From: Gammaproteobacteria bacterium
GTDB taxonomy: Bacteria; Pseudomonadota; Gammaproteobacteria; Steroidobacterales; Foliamicaceae
DNA length: 64,000 nt
Assembly (NCBI GenBank): GCA_009838035.1
Contig: VXSK01000023.1
Location: forward strand, 178,832-242,831
Direction of reading: 5' to 3'
In this document: piece by piece, positions 15,542-24,948 of the stretch
Layout: every line of letters begins with the position of its first letter
Numbering within the stretch: position 1 is the first letter of the stretch
Position numbers and translations under genes: made by a program
The notes under the pieces: model-generated
Database searches by the model: none
Told to the model about the DNA's origin: nothing
What the model saw: the letters and a program-made list of their open reading frames with translations, nothing else

Positions 15542-18498
15542 CACGCCGCCTCCGCCCGCTGCCAGGTATCGACGCCGGTCCATTTCTCGAACTGGATCAG
15601 CGACGTGTTGGGCGCCATCCCGCTGGCCTGCTCGGTGATGGTCTTCTTGGGATTGAGCATGTTCACGCAGCCGCCCAGATCGGTCGAGTTGCCGGGCTCC
15701 CCGACGGGCCGGTACTGGGCCGACCCGGTGCAGGCGCTGACCACGCCCGGCCGCAGCCGGTCCGTCACCTGGGCGGCGCAGACCACCGAGCCCCTGAGGT
15801 TCCAGAGGCGTATCAGGTCGTCGTCCCTGACCCCTCGTTCTTCAGCGTCCTGGCGGTTGACGCGCGCCACCAGGTAGGAATGGCCGTTCACCGTGACGCG
15901 GTGCTCGCGGATGTCCTGCAGCGTGCAGCCCTCGTCGTCGCCCATGATGTGGAACGGGTAGCGCGTGTGCGGCGTCAGCAGTTGCAGCGGAAAGTCCGCC
16001 AGGGCCGGTTCGGCCTCGGCGTTCTCGTAGCTCTTCTGGTACTTGTTGAGCGGTGGCCGCGCCGGGTCGTCGATCTGGTTCAGTGTATCGGGCAGGAACT
16101 CGAACTTGCCCGACGTCGTCTGCAGTCCTTCGCCGAACTCGCCCACGTAATCCGCCGGCAGCGGATAGGGCTCGGGCGTGTCCTTCTTCCGGCCCTCGTA
16201 GTACCAGCGGTTGGCGGTGGGAGCGCGCGCGTCCGCCGGGTCCGCGGGCACGACGAAATAGCCCTTCTTCAGGAACTCCTTCCAGGTGGTGTGCTTGGCC
16301 ACGTCGGATGAATCGAACACGCGCTTGCACCAGTCCAGTTCGGTATTGCCGCCTTCCGAGTACATCGCGCCCAGCCCCAGGCGTTCGATCACCGCCAGGA
16401 AGATGTCGTAGTCGGACTTCGACTCGCCAAGCGGCTCGATGCACTTGTGCTGCAGCGACACCACGCGGTGATTGACCATTGAGAACATGTGGTGCACGTA
16501 GCCCGCGCCCACGTTGTAGTACTCGCCGATGTCCCAGCGCTCGAACACGGTGCAGGCGGGCAGGATGACGTCCGAGTAGGGCGTCTCGCCCTCCCACCAG
16601 ATCGACTGGTTGACGACGAACGGCAGGTTCTCCGACTGGTACATCTGCACCCAGCGGTTGGAATCGACCATCGTGCCGAAGTTGGGGCTGCCGTACTTGT
16701 ACATCATCTGGATCTTGGCGTGACCGGGCGCCGGATAGCCGAAGCGCAGGAACTGGCCGCGCACGGACGACACGTCCGTCAGAAAGCCCATCGCGCTGCC
16801 TTCCATGATCGCCTCGGGTAGACGGATCTTGGGAATGTTCTGACGCGACGAATTCATGGTCACGACGTGCGGCATGCGCTGGTAGTTGTTGGCCGCGTTG
16901 GCGCTGTAGGTCAGTTCGCCCGACATGCTGCCTTCCGCGTAGCCGGGGAAGTAGAACGAGAAATCCAGTGGGGCCCCGAACTGGAGGTTGCCGAAGTTCA
17001 CGCCCGCCCGGCCGAAGCCCTGCATCGCGCCCAGTATGGTCATCATCCGCGCCCACTGGATGCCCATGGGGCCGCGTCCGGCGCCGCCCAGGCCGCAGCC
17101 CCAGCCGCCGGCGCCGAGATAGGTCTTCTTGCTGCCCCATTGCCGGGCCAGCGCCCGGACCTCGCGCGCGGGCACCCTTGTCTCCCCTTCCTGCCATTCG
17201 GGGGTCTTCGGCGTGCCGTCGGACTCGCCGAGGATGTAGGCCTTCCATCCGTCGAAGCCCGTCGTGCGCTTGTCGACGAATTCCTTGTCGTAGAGGTCCT
17301 CGGTGATCCAGACGTAACAGAGCGCCTGCGCCAGCGCGGAATCGGTGCCCGGCTTGGGCGAGATCCACTTGCCGCCCAGGTGCGCGGCCGTGTGGTTCAG
17401 GAACGGGTCGATATGGACCATGGGTATGCCCAGCTCCCTGGCCCACTCGCGCCGGACAGTGCCCTCGTAGCCGTAGCTGGCGTCCGGATCGCTCGACCAG
17501 AACACCATCAGTTCCGCTTCCTTGAGGCAGTCCTCCACGGTGCCGTAGAACTCCGGCGTGCCCAGCCGCAGGCTGTTGCCCCAGTGGTGCATGGCGCCCC
17601 AGTACCAGCCCTCCCAGCTATCGGGATTGTTGTGCAGCTTGGAACAGCCGAGCAGATTCCAGAAGCGGTTGAAGGCGCTCAGGTAGTGTCCGAGGTTGCC
17701 CCACTGGTGGTGCGAGCCGTGCGTGACCAGCACCGCGCCCGGTCCATGCGCCTTGGAGCGCTTGATCTCCTTGACCACGATGTCCAGCGCCTCGTCCCAG
17801 CTGATGCGCACGAACTCCGACTTGCCGCGGTTCTGGATGTTGCGCTCGCCATCGACATCGAAGTCCACCCGCTTCATGGGATGGAGGATCCGGTTTTTCG
17901 AATAGACCATGGACTTCTGGCACAGGCCGTGCGCGGCCAGCGTGGTGTGTCGCGGCGGCGTGAATTCCTTGCCCCGCGCCTTGATGGTCCACGAAGGCGC
18001 ATCTTCCTTGTCGAATTCCACGGGGGTAATGCGGATGATCTTGCCTTCCTTGACATAGACGAAGATCGGGCCGCCGTTGGTGCCGTTGGTGAAGCGGGTC
18101 ACGCCGTTGCCCATGTCGGTGCCGATCTTCCAGCGGATGGACTGCATGCGGTTCAGCGTGATCATGAACCACACCGACGCCTCGTCCGATCCCTGCACGG
18201 TCAGCTTGAAGTTCTTGGCGGCGTCCACGCGCACGAGCTGGTCGAACGGAGGCGTCAGGAATTCTTCGGCGATCGCCCTGTTCTTGAAGACCACGGCAAA
18301 GTCGGGGTTCTCGTGTATGCCCTTGCCTGAGCGGATCCTGCCGTTTTCGATCTGGACCCAGCGCCCGGCGGAATTGTTCTGCAGCTTGAACTGCGCGATG
18401 ACGTTTCTTTCCTTCAGGCGCTCCCTGAACTCGGCGTAGCGGAGCCTCGTGAACCGCAATGCCTGCACCATGGCCCAGAGAATGATCGAAAATCGCAT
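15541..18498 (-). CDS. SCP2-like domain fused to transhydroxylase-type molybdopterin large subunit
   Basis: 985 residues. ATG 18498 is chosen because GGAGAGG lies just upstream. Residues 1 to about 120 look like an SCP2 sterol/lipid-carrier domain (VIAQFKLQ, NPDFAVVFKNRAIAEEF, FKLTVQGSDEASVWFM). From about 130 the sequence follows the Mo-bis-MGD subunit of pyrogallol-phloroglucinol transhydroxylase: GGPIFVYVKEGKIIRI, DAPSWTIKARGKEFTPPR, HNPDSW-like NNPDSWEGWYWG, VFWSSDPD, and a C-terminal MGD-binding GGCVNML region. It has no N-terminal cluster-binding cysteines, as in that family. Such enzymes move or add hydroxyls without net redox change. The SCP2 part suggests a hydrophobic substrate (inference). 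Confidence 0.88.
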   Translation of the reverse strand: MRFSIILWAMVQALRFTRLRYAEFRERLKERNVIAQFKLQNNSAGRWVQIENGRIRSGKGIHENPDFAVVFKNRAIAEEFLTPPFDQLVRVDAAKNFKLTVQGSDEASVWFMITLNRMQSIRWKIGTDMGNGVTRFTNGTNGGPIFVYVKEGKIIRITPVEFDKEDAPSWTIKARGKEFTPPRHTTLAAHGLCQKSMVYSKNRILHPMKRVDFDVDGERNIQNRGKSEFVRISWDEALDIVVKEIKRSKAHGPGAVLVTHGSHHQWGNLGHYLSAFNRFWNLLGCSKLHNNPDSWEGWYWGAMHHWGNSLRLGTPEFYGTVEDCLKEAELMVFWSSDPDASYGYEGTVRREWARELGIPMVHIDPFLNHTAAHLGGKWISPKPGTDSALAQALCYVWITEDLYDKEFVDKRTTGFDGWKAYILGESDGTPKTPEWQEGETRVPAREVRALARQWGSKKTYLGAGGWGCGLGGAGRGPMGIQWARMMTILGAMQGFGRAGVNFGNLQFGAPLDFSFYFPGYAEGSMSGELTYSANAANNYQRMPHVVTMNSSRQNIPKIRLPEAIMEGSAMGFLTDVSSVRGQFLRFGYPAPGHAKIQMMYKYGSPNFGTMVDSNRWVQMYQSENLPFVVNQSIWWEGETPYSDVILPACTVFERWDIGEYYNVGAGYVHHMFSMVNHRVVSLQHKCIEPLGESKSDYDIFLAVIERLGLGAMYSEGGNTELDWCKRVFDSSDVAKHTTWKEFLKKGYFVVPADPADARAPTANRWYYEGRKKDTPEPYPLPADYVGEFGEGLQTTSGKFEFLPDTLNQIDDPARPPLNKYQKSYENAEAEPALADFPLQLLTPHTRYPFHIMGDDEGCTLQDIREHRVTVNGHSYLVARVNRQDAEERGVRDDDLIRLWNLRGSVVCAAQVTDRLRPGVVSACTGSAQYRPVGEPGNSTDLGGCVNMLNPKKTITEQASGMAPNTSLIQFEKWTGVDTWQRAEAA

Positions 18499-18596
18499 GG
18501 TTTCCTCTCCCGGATGCGGCACCCTGAAGGCCGCTGAAGCAGCCCCGGATGATAGCAACCTTGCGGGCCGCCGTCACCTGAACGCGCCGACCGTAG

Positions 18597-18694
18597 CCCC
18601 GTTGTCTGTCTTCCTCTCGAGGGAGCGTTGGAGCAGGGACAGCGAGAATCGAGCCAGGATGGCGCCTCACACGAGAGGAAGACAGACAACGGGG
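18597..18694. repeat. palindromic element copy 1 (98 bp)
   Basis: A perfect 23-bp inverted repeat (18597-18619 with 18672-18694) flanks a 52-bp core containing GGAGCGTTGGAGCAGGGACA and GAGCCAGGATGGCG. The core is shared with copies at 46408 and 54241, but the outer stem sequence is particular to this copy. It lies between the divergent transhydroxylase and folD genes. It resembles a REP/MITE-like element; no transposase was seen. Confidence 0.85.
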
Positions 18695-18788
18695 CGGAAT
18701 CGAAGTGCCCGGTCGTGCTGCCGGTCGTGCTGGTGAGCACGTAATACAGTCGGTAAAATCCCGTCTGTTCACGGCCAAGCGGATCCTG

Positions 18789-19664
18789 ATGACCGCGCAA
18801 CTGATTGACGGCAAGGCGATAGCGTCTGGAATCCGTGAGGAAATCCGGCAGACGGTCGAAGAGCGGCTCGCCGAAGGCCACCGGGCGCCGGCGCTGGCCA
18901 CGGTGCTGGTGGGGGCGGACCCGGCCTCGCAGGTTTACGTTCGGAACAAGCGGCGGGCCTGCGCCTCCGCCGGTATCGCGTCGCTGGATCACAACCTCCC
19001 GGCGGACACGGACGAGCCGACCCTGCTGGCCCTGATCGACGAATTCAACGGGGACCCGAACGTGGACGGCATTCTGGTGCAGTTACCCCTGCCCGAGCGC
19101 ATCAACTCGCTTAACGTCATCCACCGCATCGACCCGGGCAAGGACGTGGACGGATTTCACCCGCTGACCTTCGGACTGCTGGCGCTACGCACGCCAAGGC
19201 TGCGGCCCTGCACCGCGGTCGGAGTGATCCGCATGCTGGAAAAGATCGGCGTCAATCCGAAGGGGAAGCACTGCGTGGTGATCGGCGCGTCGAACCTGGT
19301 GGGGCGCCCGCTGGCGCTGGAGCTGCTGCTGGCCGGCGCAACGGTCACGGTCTGTCACCGGTTCACGACCAACCTTGAGCAGCATGTCCGGCAGGCGGAA
19401 ATCCTCTGCAGCGCGGTGGGCAAGCCGGCGCTCATTCCGGGCGCCTGGATACGCGAGGGCGCCGTCGTGCTGGACATTGGCATAACGAGAATGAGCGACG
19501 GGAAGCTGCGCGGCGACGTAGAATTCGAGGAGGCGCGCAAGCGTGCGGCCTGGATTGCGCCGGTGCCGGGCGGAGTGGGGCCTATGACCGTCGCCATGCT
19601 GTTGCAGAACACGCTGGATGCCGCCATTTACAACACGACTAATTCGCAGGAAAAACCGAAATGA
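18789..19664 (+). CDS. folD: bifunctional methylene-tetrahydrofolate dehydrogenase/cyclohydrolase
   Basis: 291 residues, standard FolD length from ATG 18789. Signatures: [15 protein letters not shown] (catalytic Lys region), [39 protein letters not shown] (NADP-binding) and the C-terminal [16 protein letters not shown]. It interconverts 5,10-methylene-, methenyl- and 10-formyl-tetrahydrofolate for one-carbon metabolism. Overlaps the cyclophilin gene by ATGA, starting an operon folD-ppiA-lpxH. Confidence 0.96.
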   Translation: MTAQLIDGKAIASGIREEIRQTVEERLAEGHRAPALATVLVGADPASQVYVRNKRRACASAGIASLDHNLPADTDEPTLLALIDEFNGDPNVDGILVQLPLPERINSLNVIHRIDPGKDVDGFHPLTFGLLALRTPRLRPCTAVGVIRMLEKIGVNPKGKHCVVIGASNLVGRPLALELLLAGATVTVCHRFTTNLEQHVRQAEILCSAVGKPALIPGAWIREGAVVLDIGITRMSDGKLRGDVEFEEARKRAAWIAPVPGGVGPMTVAMLLQNTLDAAIYNTTNSQEKPK

Positions 19665-20278
19665 GACATACGAGAATTCAAACCTCCCGGGTGTGGGTCG
19701 CGGCGCTTTGCGTGCTGGCGCTGGGCGCCGGCGCTGCTGTCGCGCAGGAACCGGCCGAAACGGAGGCGGAAATGGACCCGTTTCCACGGGTGCGGGTGGA
19801 AACGACAGCGGGCGCCTTCACGCTGGAACTGTTCGCCGAAGACGCCCCGCTGACGGTAAAGCAATTCCTGCTTCTGACCGGCAGCCGCTTCTATGAAGGC
19901 ACGATCTTCCATCGCGTGATCCAGGACTTCGTGATCCAGGGCGGCGGATGGTCGGTCGATTTCCAGGAGCGCATGATCGACGAAACACTGCCCAACGAGT
20001 CCGGCAACGGCCGCTCCAATTTGCGCGGCACCATCGCCATGGCGCGCACCGGCGATCCGCATTCGGCGAAAAACCAGTTCTACATCAATCTTCAGGACAA
20101 CGTGGCGCTGAATCCGCGCCCGGGGCGCTGGGGATATGCCGTGTTCGGCCAGGTCGTCAGCGGCATGGACGTAGTGGACGAGATCGGCAAAAGGGCCACC
20201 GGTCCGGGCGGCTCATTCGATCGCGACGTGCCGGCGGCGCCGGTGATCATCGAACGGGTTCTGCGCGTGACTGAATGA
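19661..20278 (+). CDS. ppiA: periplasmic cyclophilin-type peptidyl-prolyl isomerase
   Basis: 205 residues. Signal peptide ending near AAVAQ-EPAE (about residue 28), then a cyclophilin domain: [39 protein letters not shown] (catalytic Arg), and [10 protein letters not shown]. It catalyses proline cis-trans isomerisation, helping folding in the periplasm. ATGA overlaps with both folD and lpxH. The signal peptide separates it from cytosolic PpiB, which is more often found beside lpxH. Confidence 0.9.
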   Translation: MRHTRIQTSRVWVAALCVLALGAGAAVAQEPAETEAEMDPFPRVRVETTAGAFTLELFAEDAPLTVKQFLLLTGSRFYEGTIFHRVIQDFVIQGGGWSVDFQERMIDETLPNESGNGRSNLRGTIAMARTGDPHSAKNQFYINLQDNVALNPRPGRWGYAVFGQVVSGMDVVDEIGKRATGPGGSFDRDVPAAPVIIERVLRVTE

Positions 20279-20997
20279 GCACCCTTTTCATCTCCGATCT
20301 CCACCTGGACGCCACCCGACCCGCCGCTACCCAAGCCTTTCGCGAATTCCTGAAGCATCGCGCCGCCGAAGCCGAGGCGCTCTATATCCTGGGCGATCTG
20401 TTCGAGGCCTGGGTAGGGGATGACGACGACGATCCCCACGCCGGCGCGATCATGGACGCGCTGGCTGAACTGACTTCAGGCGGGGTCCCGGCGTGGTTCG
20501 TGCACGGCAACCGGGACTTCCTGGTCGGGGACGAGTTTTGCGGCCGAACGGGCGTGACGCTGCTTCCGGAAACCAGCATCGTGAACCTGGGCGGAGAAAA
20601 CGTGTTGCTGATGCACGGCGACAGCCTGTGCACCGACGATCACGACTACCAGGAGTTTCGCGCCATGGTCCGCGATCCGGCCTGGCAGGCGCAGTTCCTG
20701 GCCCTGCCGCTGGCCGCGCGGCGTGCGCTGGCCGCCCAGGCGCGTGACGCCAGCCGCATTTCAACCGGCGGCAAGCCGATGGCGATCATGGACGTCAATG
20801 CAAGCGCGGTGGCCGACGCGATGCGTGCGAACGGAGTGCGGCGGTTCATTCACGGCCACACGCACCGTCCCGACGTGCACGAATTCGAACTGGACGACGG
20901 AGCCGCCACGCGGCTCGTTCTGGGCGACTGGTTCGAGCGCGGCTGGGCGCTGGAACACGACGGGCAGGAGTTCCGGCTGGAGGCGTTCGACCTCTAG
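20275..20997 (+). CDS. lpxH: UDP-2,3-diacylglucosamine diphosphatase
   Basis: 240 residues, typical length. Metallophosphatase motifs in order: FISDLHLDATRP, GDLFEAWVGDDD, WFVHGNRDF, LLMHGDSLCTDDHDYQ and FIHGHTHRPDVH. It hydrolyses UDP-2,3-diacylglucosamine to lipid X in lipid A synthesis at the inner membrane. Its TAG stop lies in a CTAG that also holds the stop of the convergent purF gene, so the two reading frames overlap by four bases. Confidence 0.95.
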   Translation: MSTLFISDLHLDATRPAATQAFREFLKHRAAEAEALYILGDLFEAWVGDDDDDPHAGAIMDALAELTSGGVPAWFVHGNRDFLVGDEFCGRTGVTLLPETSIVNLGGENVLLMHGDSLCTDDHDYQEFRAMVRDPAWQAQFLALPLAARRALAAQARDASRISTGGKPMAIMDVNASAVADAMRANGVRRFIHGHTHRPDVHEFELDDGAATRLVLGDWFERGWALEHDGQEFRLEAFDL

Positions 20998-22577
20998 CCG
21001 CTTTCGACTTCGAGGGCGGGCAGCTCGGCCATCTTGGGTGGCTGAGCGGCGGCCACCGGTTCGGCGGCGGCCACCCGCGCGGCCTTCCTGGCTCGCCGCT
21101 TGCGCGACTTGCGGCTGGCACGCATCTTGTCCGCGCGCTCCCTGGCGACCCGGCGAAGCAGCTTGCGGTCCACGCCGCCGGTCACGTACTGGCCGTTGAA
21201 GCAGGACACGTCGAAACCCGTGATCTCCGAACGCCGGAAATTGACCGCGGAGATCAGATCGCCCAGGTCCTGGTAAACCAGCCAGTCGGCGCCGATTCTT
21301 TCCTCGACTTCCTCCACCGTGCGTTTGGCCGCGATCAGCTCATCCGACGCCGGCATGTCGATCCCGTAAACGTTCTGGTAGCGGACCGGCGGGGCGGCCG
21401 AGGCGAAGTACACCTTCCGGGCGCCCGCCTCGCGGGACATCTCGACGATCTGCCGCGAGGTGGTGCCGCGCACGATGGAATCGTCCACCAGCAACACGTT
21501 CTTGCCGCGAAATTCCAGGTTGATGGGATTGAGCTTCTGGCGAACAGAGCGCTTGCGCTCGTCCTGGCCGGGCATGATGAACGTGCGGCCGATATAGCGG
21601 TTCTTGATGAAGCCCTCGCGGTACTTGACGTTCAGGCGGTTCGCGACTTCCATGGCGCTGGTGCGGCTGGTGTCCGGAATCGGAATCACGACGTCCACGT
21701 CGCTGGTGTCGTGCTCGCGCTGGATCTTCTCCACCAGGCGCTCGCCCATTCGCAGGCGCGCCTTGTGCACCGAAATCTTGTCCATGAGCGAATCCGGGCG
21801 GGCGAAATAGACGTATTCGAAGATGCAGGGCGTGTATTGCGTGCGGGCCGCGCACTGGCGGGTCACCGCTTCCTCGCCGTAGGGAAAGACCCAGGCCTCG
21901 CCCGGCATCACGTCCCGCTCCAGTTCGAAGCCGAGCTGCTGCAGCGCGACGCTTTCCGAAGCCACCAGGTATTCCGGCCCCTTCTTGTTCTCCCGCCGCC
22001 CGACGACCATCGGCCGGATGCCGTAGGGATCGCGGAAAGCGACCAGCCCGAAGCCCAGGATCATGCAGACGACCGAGTAGGCGCCCTTGCAGCGCTTGTG
22101 CACGCCGCGCACCGCGCGGAACACGGCATCGGCGTCCATCGTCCGGCGCGAGGTGCGCAGGAGCTCGTGGGCGAACACGTTAAGCAGCAATTCGCTGTCG
22201 GAATCGGTATTGAGATAGCGGCGGTCGCGCTGGCGCATCTCGCCGGCCAGCTCATGCGCGTTGGTCAGATTGCCGTTGTGCGCCAGGGCGATCCCGTACG
22301 GGCTGTTGACGAAGAACGGCTGGGTTTCGGAGTTCTTGTCGGACCCGGCGGTCGGATAGCGCACATGGCCCAGGCCGGCCGAGCCCCGCAGGTTCTGCAT
22401 GTGGCGGGTGCGGAATGTCTCGCGCACGAGTCCGCGGGCGCGGCGCTTGCGGCACATGCCTTCGTCGTCGGTCAGGATGCCGGCGGCGTCCTGGCCGCGG
22501 TGCTGGAGCATGATGAGCGCGTCGTAGATTTCCGGCGCCGCCGCGCCGTGACCCATCAGGCCGACGATCCCGCACAT
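20994..22577 (-). CDS. purF: amidophosphoribosyltransferase
   Basis: 527 residues. The N-terminal nucleophile cysteine is at position 2 (MCGIVGLMGHG). The glutaminase domain is followed by the PRPP-binding region NVLLVDDSIVRGTTSRQIV. It makes 5-phosphoribosylamine, the first step of purine synthesis. After the usual end of the fold, about 50 extra residues are strongly basic (RASRKSRKRRARKAAR) and then Ala/Pro-rich, which is longer than E. coli PurF. It is coupled to cvpA by ATGA (22577). Confidence 0.96.
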   Translation of the reverse strand: MCGIVGLMGHGAAAPEIYDALIMLQHRGQDAAGILTDDEGMCRKRRARGLVRETFRTRHMQNLRGSAGLGHVRYPTAGSDKNSETQPFFVNSPYGIALAHNGNLTNAHELAGEMRQRDRRYLNTDSDSELLLNVFAHELLRTSRRTMDADAVFRAVRGVHKRCKGAYSVVCMILGFGLVAFRDPYGIRPMVVGRRENKKGPEYLVASESVALQQLGFELERDVMPGEAWVFPYGEEAVTRQCAARTQYTPCIFEYVYFARPDSLMDKISVHKARLRMGERLVEKIQREHDTSDVDVVIPIPDTSRTSAMEVANRLNVKYREGFIKNRYIGRTFIMPGQDERKRSVRQKLNPINLEFRGKNVLLVDDSIVRGTTSRQIVEMSREAGARKVYFASAAPPVRYQNVYGIDMPASDELIAAKRTVEEVEERIGADWLVYQDLGDLISAVNFRRSEITGFDVSCFNGQYVTGGVDRKLLRRVARERADKMRASRKSRKRRARKAARVAAAEPVAAAQPPKMAELPALEVESG

Positions 22578-23113
22578 CAGCGGCCACCCAGTGCCTTGAG
22601 CAGCAGGCTCAGGGCGTCGCTGACCGGTTCAAGGAAAGGCAGGCTCATCGAACCCTGCACCCAGGTCTCGGGCCCCACGTGTATGCACAAGAGCAGAAGT
22701 CCACCTGCAATCAGCCAGCCTTTGGCTGCGCCCAATAATACGCCCAAGGCGCGATTCGCGGAAGCCAGCACGCTGTTTTCGACGGCCCGGGAAACCAGCC
22801 CCGCCAGGGTCGAGCCGATCACGAGCACGACCACGAGCACGCCCAGCCTGGCCGCCCAAAGGGCCACGGACTCGGCGACCGACGGACCGCGAAAAATCGC
22901 GTCGGCGAGCGGATTGTTCGCCAGCCAGACCTCGATCTTCGCCGGCCACCCGGACAGCAGCGTGGCCACGACAATGTCGCCGAAGGCAAAGGCGAGAAAC
23001 ACGCCCGCAACCCAGGTCGCAAGGCTCAGGGCGGCGGACAGGAAACCGCGTTTCATTCCAAGCCAGGCCGCGGAAAGAAAAATCACCAGGACGATCCAGT
23101 CGAACAGGGTCAC
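22577..23113 (-). CDS. cvpA: colicin V production protein family (CvpA)
   Basis: 178 residues from the GTG at 23113, which overlaps the dedD stop (GTGA). A TTG 18 bases upstream is a less likely start. The sequence begins TLFDWIVLVIFLSAAWLGMK and has four predicted membrane helices, as in CvpA. The biochemical role is not settled; it is linked to purF in many proteobacteria. Part of the dedD-cvpA-purF operon. Confidence 0.92.
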   Translation of the reverse strand: MTLFDWIVLVIFLSAAWLGMKRGFLSAALSLATWVAGVFLAFAFGDIVVATLLSGWPAKIEVWLANNPLADAIFRGPSVAESVALWAARLGVLVVVLVIGSTLAGLVSRAVENSVLASANRALGVLLGAAKGWLIAGGLLLLCIHVGPETWVQGSMSLPFLEPVSDALSLLLKALGGR

Positions 23114-23745
23114 GGCGCCACGTTCTCCCAATCCGAGATAAAACCTCTACGCCCGAGAAGCGCCAGTTCGGCGACCGCCGAATTGGCGGCGTCCCTGGAG
23201 GCATAGGGACCCACGCGCACCCGGTGCAAGGTCCTTCCGCCGTCCTGCCCGGTCATTACCTTCACGCCATATCCCTGTTCCCGGCACCATTCGGAGAGCG
23301 CATCGGCATTCGCGCGCGAGGAAAAACTGCCGAGCTGCACGGCCCACTCAGGCCCGGCCGCAGCCGCGGGCGTTTCCGCAACTTCGCTGGAGCTCGGCGA
23401 GGGCGTGCCCCGTTCGCTCGTTTCCGGCGACCTGGGAGGGAGGGCGTCCCGCCCTCCGCTCGGGACGGAAGCCCTGGCGGGCTGCGGCGCGTGGGGCACC
23501 GACCCCGGGGCCACCCACTGGGCGACGGTGCGCGGACCGGGTTCCCGGCGGGATTCGTCCGGCACGGCGTCATTAGCCGGTTGGGCGGATTGAGGTGCGA
23601 CTTGGGCCACAGGGCGCTCAGAGCCCTCTTCGTCCGGCATGCGAACCCCTTCCCGCGGGCCGATTGCCAAGGCCAGCAACAGGAGCAAGCCCGCCAGGAC
23701 CGCTCCGCCCACCAGCCGCTCAAGCACCGGTGATTGCATTGCCAT
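23110..23745 (-). CDS. dedD: SPOR-domain cell-division protein, DedD-like
   Basis: 211 residues. One membrane helix (about 11-29), a long Pro/Ser/Arg-rich periplasmic linker (about 35-130), and a C-terminal SPOR domain (WAVQLGSFSSRANADALSEW, then RVRVGPYASRDAANSAVAEL). SPOR domains bind denuded septal glycan. The position before cvpA-purF is the conserved dedD place; folC, which usually precedes it, is absent. The linker-coding DNA contains a REP-like palindrome (23439-23457). Confidence 0.88.
   Translation of the reverse strand: MAMQSPVLERLVGGAVLAGLLLLLALAIGPREGVRMPDEEGSERPVAQVAPQSAQPANDAVPDESRREPGPRTVAQWVAPGSVPHAPQPARASVPSGGRDALPPRSPETSERGTPSPSSSEVAETPAAAAGPEWAVQLGSFSSRANADALSEWCREQGYGVKVMTGQDGGRTLHRVRVGPYASRDAANSAVAELALLGRRGFISDWENVAP
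23439..23457. repeat. REP-like palindrome inside dedD
   Basis: GGAGGGCG-TCC-CGCCCTCC is an 8-bp perfect stem with a 3-base loop, read as part of the DedD linker. A shorter version GGGCG-TCC-CGCCC lies in the efp/hydrolase gap at 30620-30632, and a degenerate, larger relative lies at 56683-56748. This suggests a second small repeat family tolerated in the disordered linker. Confidence 0.5.
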
Positions 23746-23816
23746 GAATTATATGCGGGGGCTTGGGAGTGCGAGCGTAAAATATTCGGTTTCTGCCACC
23801 GCCCGCGAATTACGGC

Positions 23817-24947
23817 ATGTCCGGCAACACCATAGGACGCCTGTTCAGCGTCACGACTTACGGCGAAAGCCACGGCCCGGCGCTGGGCGCCATCGTGGAC
23901 GGCTGCCCGCCCGGCATGGAATTGTGCGAGGCGGACATACAGGTGGACCTGGACCGGCGGCGTCCCGGGCGCTCGCGCCATACTTCGCAACGCAAGGAGG
24001 CGGACCAGGTGCGGATCCTGTCGGGGGTCTTCGAGGGCGTGACCACCGGCACGCCGATCGGGCTGATGATCGAGAACACCGATCAGCGGCCCCGCGACTA
24101 CTCCGCCATCAAGGACAAGTTCCGTCCCGGTCACGCCGATTTCAGCTACCAGCAGAAGTACGGCATCCGCGACTACCGCGGAGGGGGACGCGCCTCGGCC
24201 CGCGAGACGGCCATGCGGGTCGCCGGCGGAGCGATTGCCCGCAAGTACTTGAGCGAGCGAGCGGGCATCACGATTTTCGGCTACGTGGCGCAACTCGGAC
24301 CGATCCGGCTGGAGTGCCCGAATCCCGAGATCATCAACGACAATCCGTTCTTCTGCGGCGACCCCGCCCGGCTGAAGGAACTGGAGTCATTCATGGACGA
24401 ACTGAGGCTGGCGGGCGACTCGATCGGCGCGCGCATCAACGTGTGCGCCCGCGGAGTGCCGCCCGGGCTCGGCGAACCCGTGTTCGACAAGCTCGAGGCC
24501 GTGATCGCGCACGCGCTGATGAGCATCAACGCGGTCAAGGGCGTGGAATTCGGCGCCGGCTTCGCGGCCGTGGAACAACGCGGCTCGGAGCATCGCGACG
24601 AGATCGCGCCCGGCGGCTTCGTCAAGAACGACGCCGGGGGCACGCTGGGCGGCATTTCGTCCGGACAGGACCTGCTGGTGAGCATCGCGATGAAGCCCAC
24701 TTCCAGCATCCGCAAGAAGGGCGCCACGGTTACCCGCGGCGGCACGGCCACCGAGATCAGCACCGGCGGGCGGCACGATCCCTGCGTGGGGTTGCGCGCA
24801 ACCCCGATCGCGGAAGCGATGCTGGCGATCACGCTGCTGGACCATTACCTTCGCGACCGCGCGCAGTGCGGCGACGTCGACCGGCAGGCGTCCTCGGCTG
24901 CCGCGAGCACTCGTCCGGCCGCCGCGGCGCGGACCGCGGGAGGCTGA
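23817..24947 (+). CDS. aroC: chorismate synthase
   Basis: 376 residues. Signatures: [21 protein letters not shown] at the N-terminus, [31 protein letters not shown] and [13 protein letters not shown]. It converts 5-enolpyruvylshikimate-3-phosphate to chorismate using reduced FMN. The last 25 residues are Ala-rich and likely disordered. It is divergent from dedD and starts a run aroC-asd-fimV-like-truA-accD with gaps of 1 to 17 bp. Confidence 0.97.
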   Translation: MSGNTIGRLFSVTTYGESHGPALGAIVDGCPPGMELCEADIQVDLDRRRPGRSRHTSQRKEADQVRILSGVFEGVTTGTPIGLMIENTDQRPRDYSAIKDKFRPGHADFSYQQKYGIRDYRGGGRASARETAMRVAGGAIARKYLSERAGITIFGYVAQLGPIRLECPNPEIINDNPFFCGDPARLKELESFMDELRLAGDSIGARINVCARGVPPGLGEPVFDKLEAVIAHALMSINAVKGVEFGAGFAAVEQRGSEHRDEIAPGGFVKNDAGGTLGGISSGQDLLVSIAMKPTSSIRKKGATVTRGGTATEISTGGRHDPCVGLRATPIAEAMLAITLLDHYLRDRAQCGDVDRQASSAAASTRPAAAARTAGG

Positions 24948-24948
24948 C

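Noticed and set aside
15842..17446. 534-codon frame overlapping the molybdoenzyme on the same strand
   Set aside because: Arg/Gly/His-rich translation typical of an out-of-frame read; the overlapping frame matches transhydroxylase throughout.
18499..18788. Insertion sequence around the palindrome at 18597
   Set aside because: Terminal-repeat-like arms are present, but no room for or trace of a transposase; described as a non-coding repeat instead.
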